Shown: positions 1 through 9,392 of the stretch, in pieces
How the letters are laid out: the number at the start of each line of letters is the position of its first letter
Position numbering within the stretch: the stretch's first letter is position 1
Origin: Stenotrophomonas hibiscicola ATCC 19867
GTDB taxonomy: Bacteria; Pseudomonadota; Gammaproteobacteria; Xanthomonadales; Xanthomonadaceae
Assembly: GCF_000382065.1 (NCBI RefSeq)
Contig: NZ_KB907507.1
Location: 1 to 64,000, forward strand
DNA: 64,000 bases
Direction: 5' to 3'
Program-made: the position numbers and the translations under genes
Notes under the pieces: model-generated
Seen by the model: the letters and a program-made list of their open reading frames with translations, nothing else
What the model was told of the DNA's origin: nothing
Databases searched by the model: none

Positions 1-18
1 CCGCACGCCTTTGACTGT

Positions 19-110
19 GTAGAGCCGAGCCCATGCTCGGCTGCTCTTCGTTCCGCGATCGGCGAACCCTCGAGCTGCGCGCGATGAGCCGAGCGTGGGC
101 TCGGCTCTAC
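19..110. repeat. SMAG-type REP pair, inverted
   Basis: Two GTAG-headed palindromic units face each other, at 19-42 on the plus strand and 87-110 on the minus strand, with the core GTAGAGCCGAGC. The two can fold into one long hairpin. They lie upstream of the first gene, in sequence with no other visible feature. Confidence 0.85.
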
Positions 111-192
111 AGGTAATCCGCCGCCCGGTTCAACGCATCAGCCGCCAAGCAATGCGACAATCGCGCTCCTTTCCTGCAGCAACGAGGCCCAC

Positions 193-594
193 ATGGCCAA
201 ACTGACCCTGGCCAGCGTGGATGCGCTGCGTGCCCGCTTCGCTGATGACGCTGCCTGCGATGCGGCCCTGGCCGCCTTCGCCGATACCGCTGCACTGCGC
301 ACGCCGCTGCGCGAACTGGTGGAAGCACAGCACCGCTACCTGCAGGCCGAATTCGAAGTGGCGCAGGTGGCCGACGTGCTGCGCCGCGACCAGAAGTACG
401 CACCGGTGGGCCGGCCTTCGGTGCACATCGTGCAGCTGCGCAAGCAGCAGGCTGCCACCAAGCAGGCGGCGTTGATCGCCCGCCAGGTGGTGGCGCAGGC
501 CGCGCAGACGTTCGTGCGGGTGAGCGGGCTGGCGGTGAAGGCCAAGCAGAGCCCGAGCGAAGCGTGCGTGGCATGGTTGGGCGCGTTGCGCTGA
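193..594 (+). CDS. Hypothetical cytoplasmic protein, 133 aa
   Basis: I do not recognise the family. The product is Ala- and Leu-rich, has no signal peptide or membrane segment, and looks mostly helical, with a basic Gln/Lys/Ala-rich second half (around residues 75-115). The ATG at 193 follows a weak purine-rich stretch. Strong third-position GC favours this frame over the overlapping ones. The gene stands alone, flanked by SMAG repeats on both sides. No function can be assigned. Confidence 0.65.
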   Translation: MAKLTLASVDALRARFADDAACDAALAAFADTAALRTPLRELVEAQHRYLQAEFEVAQVADVLRRDQKYAPVGRPSVHIVQLRKQQAATKQAALIARQVVAQAAQTFVRVSGLAVKAKQSPSEACVAWLGALR

Positions 595-600
595 GGGATC

Positions 601-672
601 GTGCGGACCAACGGTCCGCACCCACCAGATGCCGGTTGGCACCTACCGGGTAGTGCCGGCCGCTGGCCGGCA
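601..672. repeat. SMAG-type repeat cluster
   Basis: The cluster has an inverted unit with a GTGG head at 601-625, a partial inverted unit at 630-645 and a plus-strand unit of the GTAGTGCCGGCC class at 650-672. It lies just after the stop of the 193-594 gene, where it could act as a transcript-end hairpin. Confidence 0.75.
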
Positions 673-712
673 ACCCCATCGGCATCGGGCACCTCGCATG
701 CAGAGCCCAAAA

Positions 713-740
713 AGAAGGCCCGCTTTTCAGCGGGCCTTCT
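713..740 (-). terminator. Intrinsic terminator of the YceI gene
   Basis: A perfect 11-bp stem (713-723 with 730-740) closes a 6-nt loop. Read leftward it is followed by a run of five T (complement of the A run just left of 713). It lies 30 bp past the stop of the leftward YceI gene. Confidence 0.85.
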
Positions 741-769
741 GCCTTCTCACGACGAGTGAGTGGGGTGCA

Positions 770-1477
770 TCAGGCCGCCGGCTTTTCGCCGGTGGCTTCG
801 GTGGTGATGCGGATCTTCACTTCATCGCTGACGTTCGGGGCGTAGGCGCCGACGCCGAAATCGCTGCGCTTCAGGGTGGTGGTGGCATCGAAGCCAGCCG
901 CCGGAACCTTGGCCATCGGGTGCTCGCCGCCGCCGTTGACGGTGACGTCCAGGGTGACCGGCTTGGTGATGCCCTTGATGGTCAGGTCGCCGGTGACGGT
1001 CAGCTTGTTGGTGCCGGCCGCTTCCACCTTGGTGCTCTTGAAGGTGGCATCGGCGAACTTGGCGGCGTCGAAGAAGTCGGCGCTCTTCAGGTGCTCGTCG
1101 AACTTGGCGGTGAAGCTGTTCAGGCCGCTCAGCGGCAGCTTCACTTCCACGGTGGACTTGGTCACGTCTTCGGCGTTGTACACCAGGGTGCCTTCGACGT
1201 TGCCGAAGTGCGCGCTGGGGTTGGAGAAGCCGAAGTGGCTCCACTGCGCCAGCACATCGGTGTGGCTCGGGTCCAGCTTGTAGGTGCCCGAGGCGATCTT
1301 GATCGCTTCGGCAGCCGGCGCGGCAGCAGCGGCATCGGCGGCCGGGGTGGCAGCCTGCTCGGTGGTCGCCGGGGCGGCGGCATCGGCCGCCGGGGCAGCG
1401 GTATCGGCCGGCTTGGAGCAGGCGACGATGGCCAGGGTCAGGGCCAGCGGCAGCAGCAGTTTACGGGTGGCGCTCAT
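770..1477 (-). CDS. YceI-family lipoprotein
   Basis: This is a 235-residue YceI-domain protein. YceI proteins form a lipocalin-like barrel that binds polyisoprenoids or other amphiphilic molecules in the periplasm. The N-terminus is a lipoprotein signal with lipobox IVAC and acceptor Cys20, so it is probably membrane-anchored. Residues 21-58 are an Ala/Pro/Thr-rich flexible linker. The barrel domain runs from about 60 to 230 and shows the family features GTYKLDPSHT and an SxFDxxxFPxA-like stretch (DFFDAAKFADATF). The gene is single, with its own terminator at 713-740. The ligand is not known. Confidence 0.9.
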   Translation of the reverse strand: MSATRKLLLPLALTLAIVACSKPADTAAPAADAAAPATTEQAATPAADAAAAAPAAEAIKIASGTYKLDPSHTDVLAQWSHFGFSNPSAHFGNVEGTLVYNAEDVTKSTVEVKLPLSGLNSFTAKFDEHLKSADFFDAAKFADATFKSTKVEAAGTNKLTVTGDLTIKGITKPVTLDVTVNGGGEHPMAKVPAAGFDATTTLKRSDFGVGAYAPNVSDEVKIRITTEATGEKPAA

Positions 1478-1563
1478 CTGAGGAACTCTCCGGATCGTAG
1501 GGTGGGTACACGGTGCAGCAATGGCCCGCCGCGGAACAGCGGGCCCGAAACCGATACAGCGAC

Positions 1564-2154
1564 TTACGCGATGCGCGCCGCTTCGTCGAACGACAGGCGC
1601 GGCAGGCGCGGGAACAGGCCCGCCGGATCACCGTAACCCAGGTTGACCAGGAAATTCGACTTGATGGAGGTGCCGGCGAAGAAGGCTTCGTCGACCTTGG
1701 CCGGGTCGAAGCCGGACATCGGGCCGGCATCCAGGCCCAGCGCGCGCGCAGCCAGGATCAGGTAGGCACCCTGCAGGCTGCCGTTGCGGATGGCGGCTTC
1801 GTGGCGGCCTTCCTGCGGGCCATCGAACCAGGCCTTGGCATCGGTGTGCGGGAACAGGTACGGCAGCTTCTCGTGGAAGTCCAGGTCGAAACCGATGATG
1901 ACGGTGACCGGCGCAGCCATGGTCTTGGCCAAGTTGCCTTCGGACAGCGCCGGGGCCAGCTTGTCCTTGGCCTCCTTCGAGGTGACGAAGACGAAGCGGG
2001 CCGGCGTGGTGTTGGCGGCGGTCGGGCCCCACTTCACCAAGTCGTACAGTTCCTTCAACAGGCTCTCAGGAACCGGCTTGTCGAGGAAGGCGTTCTGGGT
2101 ACGGGCAGTACGGAACAGCTGATCGAGGGCAGCAGCGTCGAGCGCGTGGGACAT
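1564..2154 (-). CDS. RutE/HadB-like nitroreductase family protein
   Basis: This 196-residue flavin reductase is of the RutE (malonic semialdehyde reductase) branch of the nitroreductase superfamily. It begins with the typical [16 protein letters not shown] segment and carries the conserved [17 protein letters not shown] stretch that shapes the FMN pocket. The length matches RutE. In E. coli RutE acts in pyrimidine-ring catabolism, but no other rut gene is next to it here, so it may be a general NADPH-dependent reductase of reactive aldehydes or nitro compounds. It is transcribed toward the YceI gene, 86 bp away. Confidence 0.88.
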   Translation of the reverse strand: MSHALDAAALDQLFRTARTQNAFLDKPVPESLLKELYDLVKWGPTAANTTPARFVFVTSKEAKDKLAPALSEGNLAKTMAAPVTVIIGFDLDFHEKLPYLFPHTDAKAWFDGPQEGRHEAAIRNGSLQGAYLILAARALGLDAGPMSGFDPAKVDEAFFAGTSIKSNFLVNLGYGDPAGLFPRLPRLSFDEAARIA

Positions 2155-2274
2155 CGGTGGATCTCCAGGGCGGCGAAAGGAAGTCAGTGCCCGCGGGCGG
2201 CGCGGGGCGAAACGACGAGCCGCAGTGTAGAGTGTCGCGACTGTTGCAACACCCAGCAGGGCTGAAACGAATTA

Positions 2275-3240
2275 ATGCCAATGGTGAAACGATCGAGCGC
2301 GCCATGGACGGTCACCGACGGCCGTGCGGGCAATGTCCGCCAAGCGGTCGCGCTGGCCTCGGCACTGCGCCAGGGCACCCACCGACCGCTGCTCCTGCAA
2401 CCGCGCGCGCCCTGGCGCTGGCTGGCGCCGCGGCGCCTGCCCGGCGATGTCAACGGCTACGGCGAGGCCTTTGCGTCACTGGCCAACGAGGCGCCGGCGC
2501 TGGCCATCGGCTGCGGGCGCCAGGCCGCAGGCGCGCTGCGCGTGCTACGCGCACGCGGCAGCCAGGTGGTGCAGATCCTCGACCCCCGCATCAGCGCCCG
2601 CCATTGGGACGTGGTGGTGGTGCCCGAACACGATGCCCTGCGTGGCAGCAACGTGCTCACCCTGCTCGGCAGCCTCAACCCGGTGGACGACGACTGGCTG
2701 GCCTGGGGCCGCGCCGCGTTCGCCGGCTTCAGCACCCTGCCCGGCCCGCGCACCGCACTGCTGGTCGGCGGGCCGACGCCGCTGGCGCCGTGGGACGAGA
2801 CGGCGATGGTCGGCGTATTCCAGGCGCTGGCCGAGCAGATCCGCAGCGAAGGCGGCAGCCTGCTGGCGACCACCTCGCGACGCACGCCGCCGGCATTGGC
2901 CGAGATCCTGCGCGCGAAGTTCGCCGACCTGCCGCACGTGATCTGGGGCGATGGTGGCGACGGTACCAATCCCTATGGTGGCCTGCTCGGCTGGGCCAAC
3001 CGCGTGGTGGTCTCGCCCGATTCGGTGAACCTGCTCTCTGAGGCCTGCGCCACGCGCATGCCGGTGATGGTGGCGCTGGCCGAGACCGCGCAGGGCCGGC
3101 TGGCCCGCTTCCAGCAGCAGCTGCGCGAGCGCGGGCGCCTGCAGCCGCACTGGCTGGACTGGCAGTACGACCGCATCGAGCCACTGCGCGAGACCGCTCG
3201 GGTAGCGGCGGAAGTGAAGCAGCGCCTGGCATTGGGGTAG
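2275..3240 (+). CDS. ELM1-like (mitochondrial fission ELM1 family) protein
   Basis: This 321-residue protein is of the ELM1/nucleoside-diphosphate-sugar epimerase-like family, whose bacterial members have a glycosyltransferase-B-like two-domain fold and no established activity. The N-terminal WTVTDGRAGNVRQA stretch and the C-terminal DSVNLLSEACATRMPV segment are family hallmarks. Start candidates are the ATG at 2275 and another at 2281; neither has a strong ribosome-binding site. The TAG stop (3238-3240) is the last three bases of the GTAG head of a SMAG repeat, so the insertion appears to define the C-terminus. Confidence 0.8.
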   Translation: MPMVKRSSAPWTVTDGRAGNVRQAVALASALRQGTHRPLLLQPRAPWRWLAPRRLPGDVNGYGEAFASLANEAPALAIGCGRQAAGALRVLRARGSQVVQILDPRISARHWDVVVVPEHDALRGSNVLTLLGSLNPVDDDWLAWGRAAFAGFSTLPGPRTALLVGGPTPLAPWDETAMVGVFQALAEQIRSEGGSLLATTSRRTPPALAEILRAKFADLPHVIWGDGGDGTNPYGGLLGWANRVVVSPDSVNLLSEACATRMPVMVALAETAQGRLARFQQQLRERGRLQPHWLDWQYDRIEPLRETARVAAEVKQRLALG

Positions 3241-3311
3241 TGCCGGCCGCTGGCCGGCAACGCTGTGCGCATTACCGAACACCGCCGATGCCGGCCAGTG
3301 GCCGGCACTAC
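3237..3311. repeat. SMAG-type REP pair, inverted
   Basis: Units of the GTAGTGCCGGCC class lie at 3237-3259 (plus) and 3289-3311 (minus), separated by 29 bp. The first overlaps the stop codon of the ELM1-like gene. Confidence 0.88.
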
Positions 3312-3392
3312 CGGGATGCACAGCGATTTCTGAACATTTCAATCTGCCCATACCGTTAGAGTCCGGTGCCCCCCACCGGACCGAATGCCTTC

Positions 3393-3623
3393 ATGCGCAC
3401 CCTGCTCCTGCTGCCCCTGGCCCTGCTCGCCGCGTGTTCGACCGCGCCCACCGAGCTGGACCCGATCTCCTATCAGTGCCAGCAGCAGCTGGACGCGTAC
3501 CGCGAGCAGCCGGCGCTGCGCGATCCGAAGACGGGCGAGCGCCCGCCGCTGCCGATCGCCCCGATCAGCGATGCCTGCGACAGGGAACTCCAGCGCAAGG
3601 GCGTGGATCGCCCGCTGCGCTGA
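3393..3623 (+). CDS. Small hypothetical lipoprotein, 76 aa
   Basis: The product starts with a clear type II signal peptide (hydrophobic LLLLPLALL, lipobox LAAC, acceptor Cys15) and has a short mature part containing two more Cys. I start it at the ATG at 3393 and not at the in-frame GTG at 3366, because only the later start puts the signal peptide at the N-terminus. It lies 48 bp before the DUF2145 gene and may share its transcript. The family is not recognised. Confidence 0.7.
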   Translation: MRTLLLLPLALLAACSTAPTELDPISYQCQQQLDAYREQPALRDPKTGERPPLPIAPISDACDRELQRKGVDRPLR

Positions 3624-3671
3624 GCAGCGTATGATCGGCGCGCGGGCCTGCCCGCCGCTGAAGGTACCGAC

Positions 3672-4523
3672 ATGGATCGTTTTGCCCGCCTGCCCCGGGC
3701 CGCGCTGCTGATCGCCAGCCTGCTGGCGACCGCACCGGCCTGGGCCGACAGCACCGCCTGCCGCGAGCGCTACCCGAGCGTGGCGTCGCAGGCGGCGATG
3801 CTGGACGTGGCCTGGACCACCGCCGAGCGCCTGGATGCGCTGCCCGATGTGGACGTGGTGGTCGCCGCACGCGGTGGCCAGGATCTGAGCCGCTACGGCC
3901 TGCGCCACAGCCACCTGGCCTTCCTGCTGCGCGAGGACGACGGCCGCTGGCGCGCGATGCACCTGCTCAACCGCTGCAAGACCGACCGCTCGCAGCTGTA
4001 CCACGAAGGGCTGGGCAACTTCGTCGGCGAGAGCGGCGGCCATACCGACCTGCGCATCGGCGTGCCGTCGGCACCGTTGCGTGCAGCGCTGCGCGCGATG
4101 CTGGTGCCGCCCTCGATCCAGCCCAAGGCGCTGCACGAAACCAGGTACAACGTGGTCGCCTACCCGTTCGCCACCGACTACCAGAACTCCAACCAGTGGG
4201 TGCTGGAAGTGCTGGCGGCGGCGATGGCGCAGGCCGAAGGCGCGCCGGCCATCGTCAAGCGCGAACAGGCACAGCAGTGGCTGCGCCAGCAGAAGTACCA
4301 GCCCAGCGTGCTGCATATCGGCCTCGGCAAGCGCGTGGGTGCGCGCCTGTTCGTAGCCAACGCCACCACCACCGACCATCCAGCCGGCGAACGCATCTCC
4401 GGCAACTATTCGGTGGTGACGGTGGAATCGGTGTTCGACTTCCTGCACCAGCGCAGCCAGCTGCAGCAGGAACTGGTGATCCCCCACGTGCCGGTGGCCG
4501 GTGCCACTGCCGCCGCCCCCTGA
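3672..4523 (+). CDS. DUF2145-family secreted protein
   Basis: This is a 283-residue protein with a signal peptide cleaved after AWA (about residue 25). The stretches RHSHLAFLLR and VVAYPFATDYQNSNQW match what I recall of the DUF2145 family, whose function is unknown. The paired Cys residues of the mature protein suggest a periplasmic location. Next come two paralogous secreted proteins with short gaps (19 and 32 bp), so the three probably form an operon with the small lipoprotein. Confidence 0.72.
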   Translation: MDRFARLPRAALLIASLLATAPAWADSTACRERYPSVASQAAMLDVAWTTAERLDALPDVDVVVAARGGQDLSRYGLRHSHLAFLLREDDGRWRAMHLLNRCKTDRSQLYHEGLGNFVGESGGHTDLRIGVPSAPLRAALRAMLVPPSIQPKALHETRYNVVAYPFATDYQNSNQWVLEVLAAAMAQAEGAPAIVKREQAQQWLRQQKYQPSVLHIGLGKRVGARLFVANATTTDHPAGERISGNYSVVTVESVFDFLHQRSQLQQELVIPHVPVAGATAAAP

Positions 4524-4542
4524 ATTCCGCTAGGAGAACGAT

Positions 4543-5046
4543 ATGCGTCCGCTGCTTGCCTCTGTGTTGTCGATGGTGATCGTCACCGGCCTGGCCTGGT
4601 CCACGGCCGCCCACGCCGAACGCCGCATCGTGATCATCCACGACCCGGGCCCGCAGGGACCAAGCCTGGAAATGTCCACGCAGATGGTGGCCTCGGCCCG
4701 CGCTGCAGCGGCCAAGGAAGCCCAGGATGCCGCCGACGCCGGCCAGCCGCTGGCCCGCCCGCAGCAGATCAAGCTGCCGCAGATGGAGGTGAGTGCCATC
4801 TCCACTACCGTGGATGGCCGCCGCGAAGTGCTGCTGCGTGATGCCAACGATCCGCAGAACACCGCATCGATGCAGTATCCGCGCGGCGTCGGCGACCCGG
4901 CCGTGCAGTTCACCGTGGGCCAGACCGTGAATTTCGAGCCAACCGGCAACGACCAGGGCTGGCAGCTGACGGACAACCAGGGCCGCCCGCTGGAGTACCT
5001 GCCCGAGGCCACCGGCCCGCGCGATATCTTCGATACCCGGCGCTGA
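4543..5046 (+). CDS. Secreted hypothetical protein, paralogue A
   Basis: This is a 167-residue protein with a signal peptide cleaved after AHA (residue 25). The mature part has an Ala-rich helical segment (45-70) and a C-terminal domain (79-167) that aligns with the same region of the next gene. Shared elements are LPxMEV, TTxxGxRxVxL, VGQxVxFEPT and GxxLxYxP. A ribosome-binding site AGGAGA precedes the ATG. The family is not recognised; the small all-beta look of the C-terminal domain is an inference. Confidence 0.75.
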   Translation: MRPLLASVLSMVIVTGLAWSTAAHAERRIVIIHDPGPQGPSLEMSTQMVASARAAAAKEAQDAADAGQPLARPQQIKLPQMEVSAISTTVDGRREVLLRDANDPQNTASMQYPRGVGDPAVQFTVGQTVNFEPTGNDQGWQLTDNQGRPLEYLPEATGPRDIFDTRR

Positions 5047-5078
5047 GCCGCCGTCTCCCCCCTGACCAGGAGGTCTCC

Positions 5079-5591
5079 ATGTTCCGTTGCCTGCGCGTTC
5101 CCGCTTCTGCATTGCTGCTCTCCGCGCTGCTGGTGCCCACCGTCCATGCCGGCGCCGCGCCGCAGTTGAACAGCAGCGAGGCCAGCGTGCTGATCACCTC
5201 GCTGATCGTGGTCTCGGTGCCGCTCGCTGCATCGGCGGGCCTGTCCGAACTGTCCAAGGCGCCGTTCAAGGCCAGCGAACGCAACGGCCGGGCCACGCGC
5301 ACCAAGGCAGTGCCGCTGCCGCCGATGGAGGTGAAGAAGGTGGAGACCACGCCGGAGGGCGAGCGCCAGGTACAGCTGCAGGTGCCCGACAAGGCCGATC
5401 AGACCGCCACCCTGCGCTGGCCGGCGCGCGTACATGAAGACCAGACGGCGGCCTTCGTGGTCGGCCAGCGGGTGCATTTCGAGCCCACCGAGGCCGGTGC
5501 CGGCTGGACCGTGAAGAGCGCGCAGGGCCAGGCCCTGGCTTACGTCCCCACCGCCTACGCCGCCGGTGACGTGATGAGTGAAGCGCTGTAA
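5079..5591 (+). CDS. Secreted hypothetical protein, paralogue B
   Basis: This is a 170-residue paralogue of the preceding gene. It has a signal peptide ending near VHA (residue 24) and the same C-terminal domain (81-170) with VGQRVHFEPTEAG. It differs by a second hydrophobic segment at about 33-55 in place of the Ala-rich helix, so it may stay in the inner membrane. An AGGAGG ribosome-binding site lies before the ATG. It arose by tandem duplication and then diverged. No function is assigned. Confidence 0.75.
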   Translation: MFRCLRVPASALLLSALLVPTVHAGAAPQLNSSEASVLITSLIVVSVPLAASAGLSELSKAPFKASERNGRATRTKAVPLPPMEVKKVETTPEGERQVQLQVPDKADQTATLRWPARVHEDQTAAFVVGQRVHFEPTEAGAGWTVKSAQGQALAYVPTAYAAGDVMSEAL

Positions 5592-5607
5592 AGCTGAACG
5601 ACCGTTT

Positions 5608-5636
5608 TTGGTTTTGCCACGGCCCGGGCGGATAAT
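5608..5636 (+). promoter_or_regulatory. Putative sigma-70 promoter of the VUT-family transporter
   Basis: TTGGTT and GATAAT are separated by 17 bp, and the start codon lies 31 bp beyond the -10 element. No preQ1 riboswitch motif could be seen in the leader. Confidence 0.45.
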
Positions 5637-5666
5637 GGGTGATCCCCTTTCTCCCCCTGGCTCGCC

Positions 5667-6227
5667 ATGTCCGTGCGTCCTGCCCCTCTGTTTGCCCCGC
5701 TGACCCCGCGCGCCCTGGTGCTGGCGGTACTGGCGATGGGCGCGGTGGTGCTGCTGTCCAACGTGCTGGTGCAGTACCCGATCAACGATTGGCTGACCTG
5801 GGGTGCCTTCAGCTATCCGGTCGCGTTCCTGGTCAGCAACCTGATCAACCGCCGCTTCGGCCCGGGCCCGGCGCGCCGCGTGGCGTGGATCGGCTTCGCG
5901 GTGGCGGTGTTGTTGTCGATCTGGGTGGCCACCCCGCGCATCGCCATTGCCTCCTGCTCGGCCTTCATCGTGGCCCAGCTGCTGGACATCACCGTGTTCG
6001 ACCGCCTGCGCCGCGGCAGCTGGTGGCGCGCACCGATGGTGGCCACGACCTGCAGTGCGACGGTGGATACCACCATTTTCTGGTCGATCGCGTTTGCCGG
6101 CTCCGCGCTACCGTGGGTGAGCTGGGCCGCCGGCGACCTGGCAGTGAAGCTGGCGATCGGCGTGTGCCTGCTGGCCCCGTTCCGCGCGCTGCTGTGGAAG
6201 ATGGCGCCGCTGCGCGCCACCAGCTGA
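5667..6227 (+). CDS. VUT-family (queuosine precursor type) transporter
   Basis: This 186-residue integral membrane protein has about six hydrophobic segments. It belongs to the YhhQ/VUT (DUF165) family, whose characterised members import queuosine precursors such as preQ0 and preQ1. Typical stretches are the early TWGAFSYPVAFLVSNLINRRFGP and a later SAFIVAQLLDITVFDRLRR. It has its own likely promoter and is followed by a SMAG cluster. The substrate is inferred from the family only. Confidence 0.85.
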   Translation: MSVRPAPLFAPLTPRALVLAVLAMGAVVLLSNVLVQYPINDWLTWGAFSYPVAFLVSNLINRRFGPGPARRVAWIGFAVAVLLSIWVATPRIAIASCSAFIVAQLLDITVFDRLRRGSWWRAPMVATTCSATVDTTIFWSIAFAGSALPWVSWAAGDLAVKLAIGVCLLAPFRALLWKMAPLRATS

Positions 6228-6241
6228 CCGCCATTGCCCTG

Positions 6242-6356
6242 GTAGGTGCCAACCTTGGATGGCACATGAGCACGGTAGGTGCCGACCGTTGGTCGGCACG
6301 CTCCATCAGAGTTCATCACCGCTGACAGATTGTGCCGACCAACGGTCGGCACCTAC
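6242..6356. repeat. SMAG-type repeat triplet
   Basis: Plus-strand units lie at 6242-6264 and 6275-6298 and an inverted unit at 6333-6356. All are of the GTAGGTGCCGACC subclass, which is otherwise rare in this window. The cluster separates the convergent transporter and glnE genes. Confidence 0.85.
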
Positions 6357-6402
6357 CAACAGCGGATCATCCCCGGGCAATTGCTCTAATGGGTGCACCC
6401 AC

Positions 6403-9198
6403 TCACCCGAACGGCAATGCCGCCGCTCTGCACGCCGCCGTAATCGCCGCACACGCGTCTTCAATCGCGGGCGTGGTCGGTGCCAGTCGCGGGCGCCGGT
6501 CCAGCGTGCAGGCCAGGCCTACGTCGAGCAGCGTGGCATGCGCGGTATGCAGTGCCTGCGCGGTGGCACCGGGCAGGAAGCCCGCAACCGCCAGCGCATC
6601 TATCAACGACGGTGTATCGCGCGGCTGCAGCAGCGCGGGATGCTGCGCACTACGCGCCAGCACGCCGGTCTGCAGCAGGAACTCCAGGTCCACCACGCCA
6701 CCGGCACCCTGCTTCAGGTCCAGTCGCGCAGCATCGCTGCGGTCCAGTTCGGTGCGCATGCGGCCACGCATCTTCAACACATCGGCATACAGCGTGGCCG
6801 GATCGCGTTCGCGGCCCAGCGTCTGCGCACGCACCTGTTCGAAATCGGCCAGCAGGCTGGCATCACCGGCCACGCCGCGTGCACGTACCAAGGCCTGGTG
6901 TTCCCATGTCCACGCGCGTTCGCGCTGGTATTCGGTGTAGCTGGCCAACGAAGACACCAGTGAACCCTTGCCGCCATCCGGGCGCAGGCGCACGTCGATG
7001 TCGTACAGACGGCCGGCGGCGGTGACCGCACCGAGCAGCGCCATCACCTTCTGCGCCAGCCGCGCATACCAGCGCCCCGGTTCCAGCGGACGTGCGCCAT
7101 CGCTGGCCTCCACGCCGGCCGGATTGTCGTGCAGGAATACCAGGTCCAGGTCGGAACCGAAGCCCAGCTCAAGCCCTCCGAGGCTGCCGTAGCCGATGAT
7201 CGCGAAGCGCCCACCAGGAATCACGCCGTGTGCCGCGCGCATGTCCGCTTCGGCCATCGCCAGCACGGTGGTGACCACCGCCTGGGCCAGCTCGGCCAGT
7301 TGCCGCGTGCTGTCCACTGCGCCCTGGCGACCGTCCAGCGTGGCCATCGCCATGCGGAAGCTGAGCGCCAGCCGCGTCTCGTTGAGCCAGCGCAGTGCGA
7401 ATTCGGGGTCTTCCACCGCCAGCACCTGCTGGCACTCGGCCAGCATGCCGGCCGCATCGGGCATCGGCCCGGACACGCGCACGTCCAGCAGTTCGTCCAG
7501 CAGCAGCGGGTACGCGGCCAGCCGCTCGGCCAGCAGCGCGCTGCGCGCCAGCACATCCACCAGCCGCGCCAACGCGCTCGGTTGTTCGTCCAGCAGCGCG
7601 AGATAGCTGGTCCGGCGCAGCACCGCCTGCAGCAGGCCAAGCACGCGCTTGAGCGCGGCATCGGGTTGCGGCGAGCGCGTGGCCGCATGCAGCAGCGCCG
7701 GCAGTACGCGATCCAGCCGTGCACGTGCGGCGTCGGACAGGGACTTCACGCCGGTGCCCTGGGCGAAATCGCGCAGCGACTGATCGGCGCCATTGGCATC
7801 GAGGAAACCGGCTTCCGCCAGCAACGGCGCGTCGCTGCCCTCGGGCAGGCTGCGCCAGTAGTTGGCCAGCGCGTCGGGCGCAGCCTGGCCCTTGCGCGGC
7901 GCCAGCAGCGCGGCGAATTCAGTACTGACCCGCTGCTGCTGTTCGGCCAATGCCGCGCGCAGCACGTCCCAGTCCGGGTAGCCGAGGCCGACGGCGATGC
8001 GCTCGCGGTCCAGTGCATCGCTGGGCAGCACGTGGGTCTGCGCATCGCGCAGCATCTGCAGGCGGTTCTCAAGCCGGCGCAGGAACAGGTAGGCCTCGCG
8101 CAGCGCACTGCCGTCCTCGGGCGCGATCTGCCCCGCAGCCACCAGCGCGTCCAGCGCCACCAGCAGGCGGCGCTCGCGCAGCGCAGGTTCGCGGCCACCG
8201 CGGATCAGCTGCAGCGCCTGGCACAGGAACTCGATCTCGCGGATGCCACCGGCGCCGCGCTTGATGTCTTCGTGCAGCTCGCGGCGCGCGACTTCGGCGG
8301 TGATCGCCGCCTTCATCTCGCGCAGGCCGTCGAGCGCGGTGAAATCGAGGTAGCGGCGGTACACGAACGGGCGCAGGGTCTGCAGCCACGCCTCACCGGC
8401 GGCGATGTCGCCGGCTACCGCGCGCGCCTTCAGCCATGCGTAGCGCTCCCAGTCGCGGCCTTCGCGCTGGAAATACTGGTCCATCGCCGCGAACGACAGC
8501 GCGACGCGGCCGGCGCTGCCGAACGGCCGCAGGCGCAGGTCAACGCGGTGGCTGAAGCCATCGACGGTGGTTTCGTCCAGCAGCTTGGCCAGGCGCTGGC
8601 CGAGGCGGGCGAAGTACTCCTCCGCGGCCAACGCGCGCGCGCCATCAGATTCGCCGCCGTGCGGGTAGGCGTAGACCAGGTCGATATCGGAACTGAAGTT
8701 GAGCTCGCCGCCGCCGAGCTTGCCGAGGCCGAACACCACCAGCTGCTGCGCGGCGCCTTCGCCATCGCGGACCACACCGTGGCGTTGGGCGAATTCCTGC
8801 TGCAGCGCGTCCAGCGCCAGCCGCAGGCAGTCCTCGGCCAGGGTGGTGGCGCCAGCCAGCGTCTGCGCCACGTCGTCCAGCCCAGCCAGGTCGCGCCAGA
8901 TCAGCCGCGTCGACATGGCAGTACGCCAGCGCCGGATCTGCGCCGGCCAGTCGCTGGGCTGCAGCGGATCGAGCACCGGTGGTGGGATCGGCGGGCAGCC
9001 GGGGGTAGCCAGCTGCGCCAGCAGCGCCGGTTGCCGCACCAGGGTGTCCAGCGCGAAGTCGCTGGCCACCGCCAGTCGGGTCAGCAGCGGCAGCAGTTCG
9101 GCAGGAACGGGCTCGGGCAGGACCTGGGCCAGGCGCGCCAGGGCGCGGTCGACAAGGGGCTGCAGGGAGGCGGGCAGGTCAGCGGGGGCGAGGGTCAT
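6403..9198 (-). CDS. glnE: Glutamine synthetase adenylyltransferase/adenylyl-removing enzyme
   Basis: This is the bifunctional enzyme that attaches AMP to, and removes it from, a tyrosine of glutamine synthetase in response to PII proteins, so setting nitrogen assimilation. At 931 residues it is full length. Both nucleotidyltransferase domains are intact. The N-terminal adenylyl-removing site has [14 protein letters not shown] (DxD at 171-173) and the C-terminal adenylylating site has [18 protein letters not shown] near residue 680. The gene stands alone. The ATG at 9198 gives the expected N-terminus. Confidence 0.97.
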   Translation of the reverse strand: MTLAPADLPASLQPLVDRALARLAQVLPEPVPAELLPLLTRLAVASDFALDTLVRQPALLAQLATPGCPPIPPPVLDPLQPSDWPAQIRRWRTAMSTRLIWRDLAGLDDVAQTLAGATTLAEDCLRLALDALQQEFAQRHGVVRDGEGAAQQLVVFGLGKLGGGELNFSSDIDLVYAYPHGGESDGARALAAEEYFARLGQRLAKLLDETTVDGFSHRVDLRLRPFGSAGRVALSFAAMDQYFQREGRDWERYAWLKARAVAGDIAAGEAWLQTLRPFVYRRYLDFTALDGLREMKAAITAEVARRELHEDIKRGAGGIREIEFLCQALQLIRGGREPALRERRLLVALDALVAAGQIAPEDGSALREAYLFLRRLENRLQMLRDAQTHVLPSDALDRERIAVGLGYPDWDVLRAALAEQQQRVSTEFAALLAPRKGQAAPDALANYWRSLPEGSDAPLLAEAGFLDANGADQSLRDFAQGTGVKSLSDAARARLDRVLPALLHAATRSPQPDAALKRVLGLLQAVLRRTSYLALLDEQPSALARLVDVLARSALLAERLAAYPLLLDELLDVRVSGPMPDAAGMLAECQQVLAVEDPEFALRWLNETRLALSFRMAMATLDGRQGAVDSTRQLAELAQAVVTTVLAMAEADMRAAHGVIPGGRFAIIGYGSLGGLELGFGSDLDLVFLHDNPAGVEASDGARPLEPGRWYARLAQKVMALLGAVTAAGRLYDIDVRLRPDGGKGSLVSSLASYTEYQRERAWTWEHQALVRARGVAGDASLLADFEQVRAQTLGRERDPATLYADVLKMRGRMRTELDRSDAARLDLKQGAGGVVDLEFLLQTGVLARSAQHPALLQPRDTPSLIDALAVAGFLPGATAQALHTAHATLLDVGLACTLDRRPRLAPTTPAIEDACAAITAACRAAALPFG

Positions 9199-9238
9199 GG
9201 GCGGATTGTATCGACCCGGTCGGGACGCGACGGACCCG

Positions 9239-9316
9239 GTAGGGCCGGCCGCTGGCCGGCAGATCCCATGATCCTGCCGAAGGTTGCTGCAGTTGCCGGC
9301 CAGCGGCCGGCACTAC
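9239..9316. repeat. SMAG-type REP pair, inverted
   Basis: GTAGGGCCGGCC-class units lie at 9239-9261 (plus) and 9294-9316 (minus), 40 bp upstream of glnE. Confidence 0.87.
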
Positions 9317-9357
9317 CGATAATGGAGGCCGCGCATTCATACTGGGCGACAGGCAAT

Positions 9358-9392
9358 AAAAAAGCCCGCTTGCAGCGAACTGCCAGCGGGCT
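9358..9392 (-). terminator. Orphan leftward intrinsic terminator
   Basis: A 12-bp helix (8 bp, one mismatch, 4 bp) is capped by a CGAA tetraloop. Read leftward it is followed by six T. No leftward gene lies to its right, so it points to an unannotated minus-strand transcript. Confidence 0.75.
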
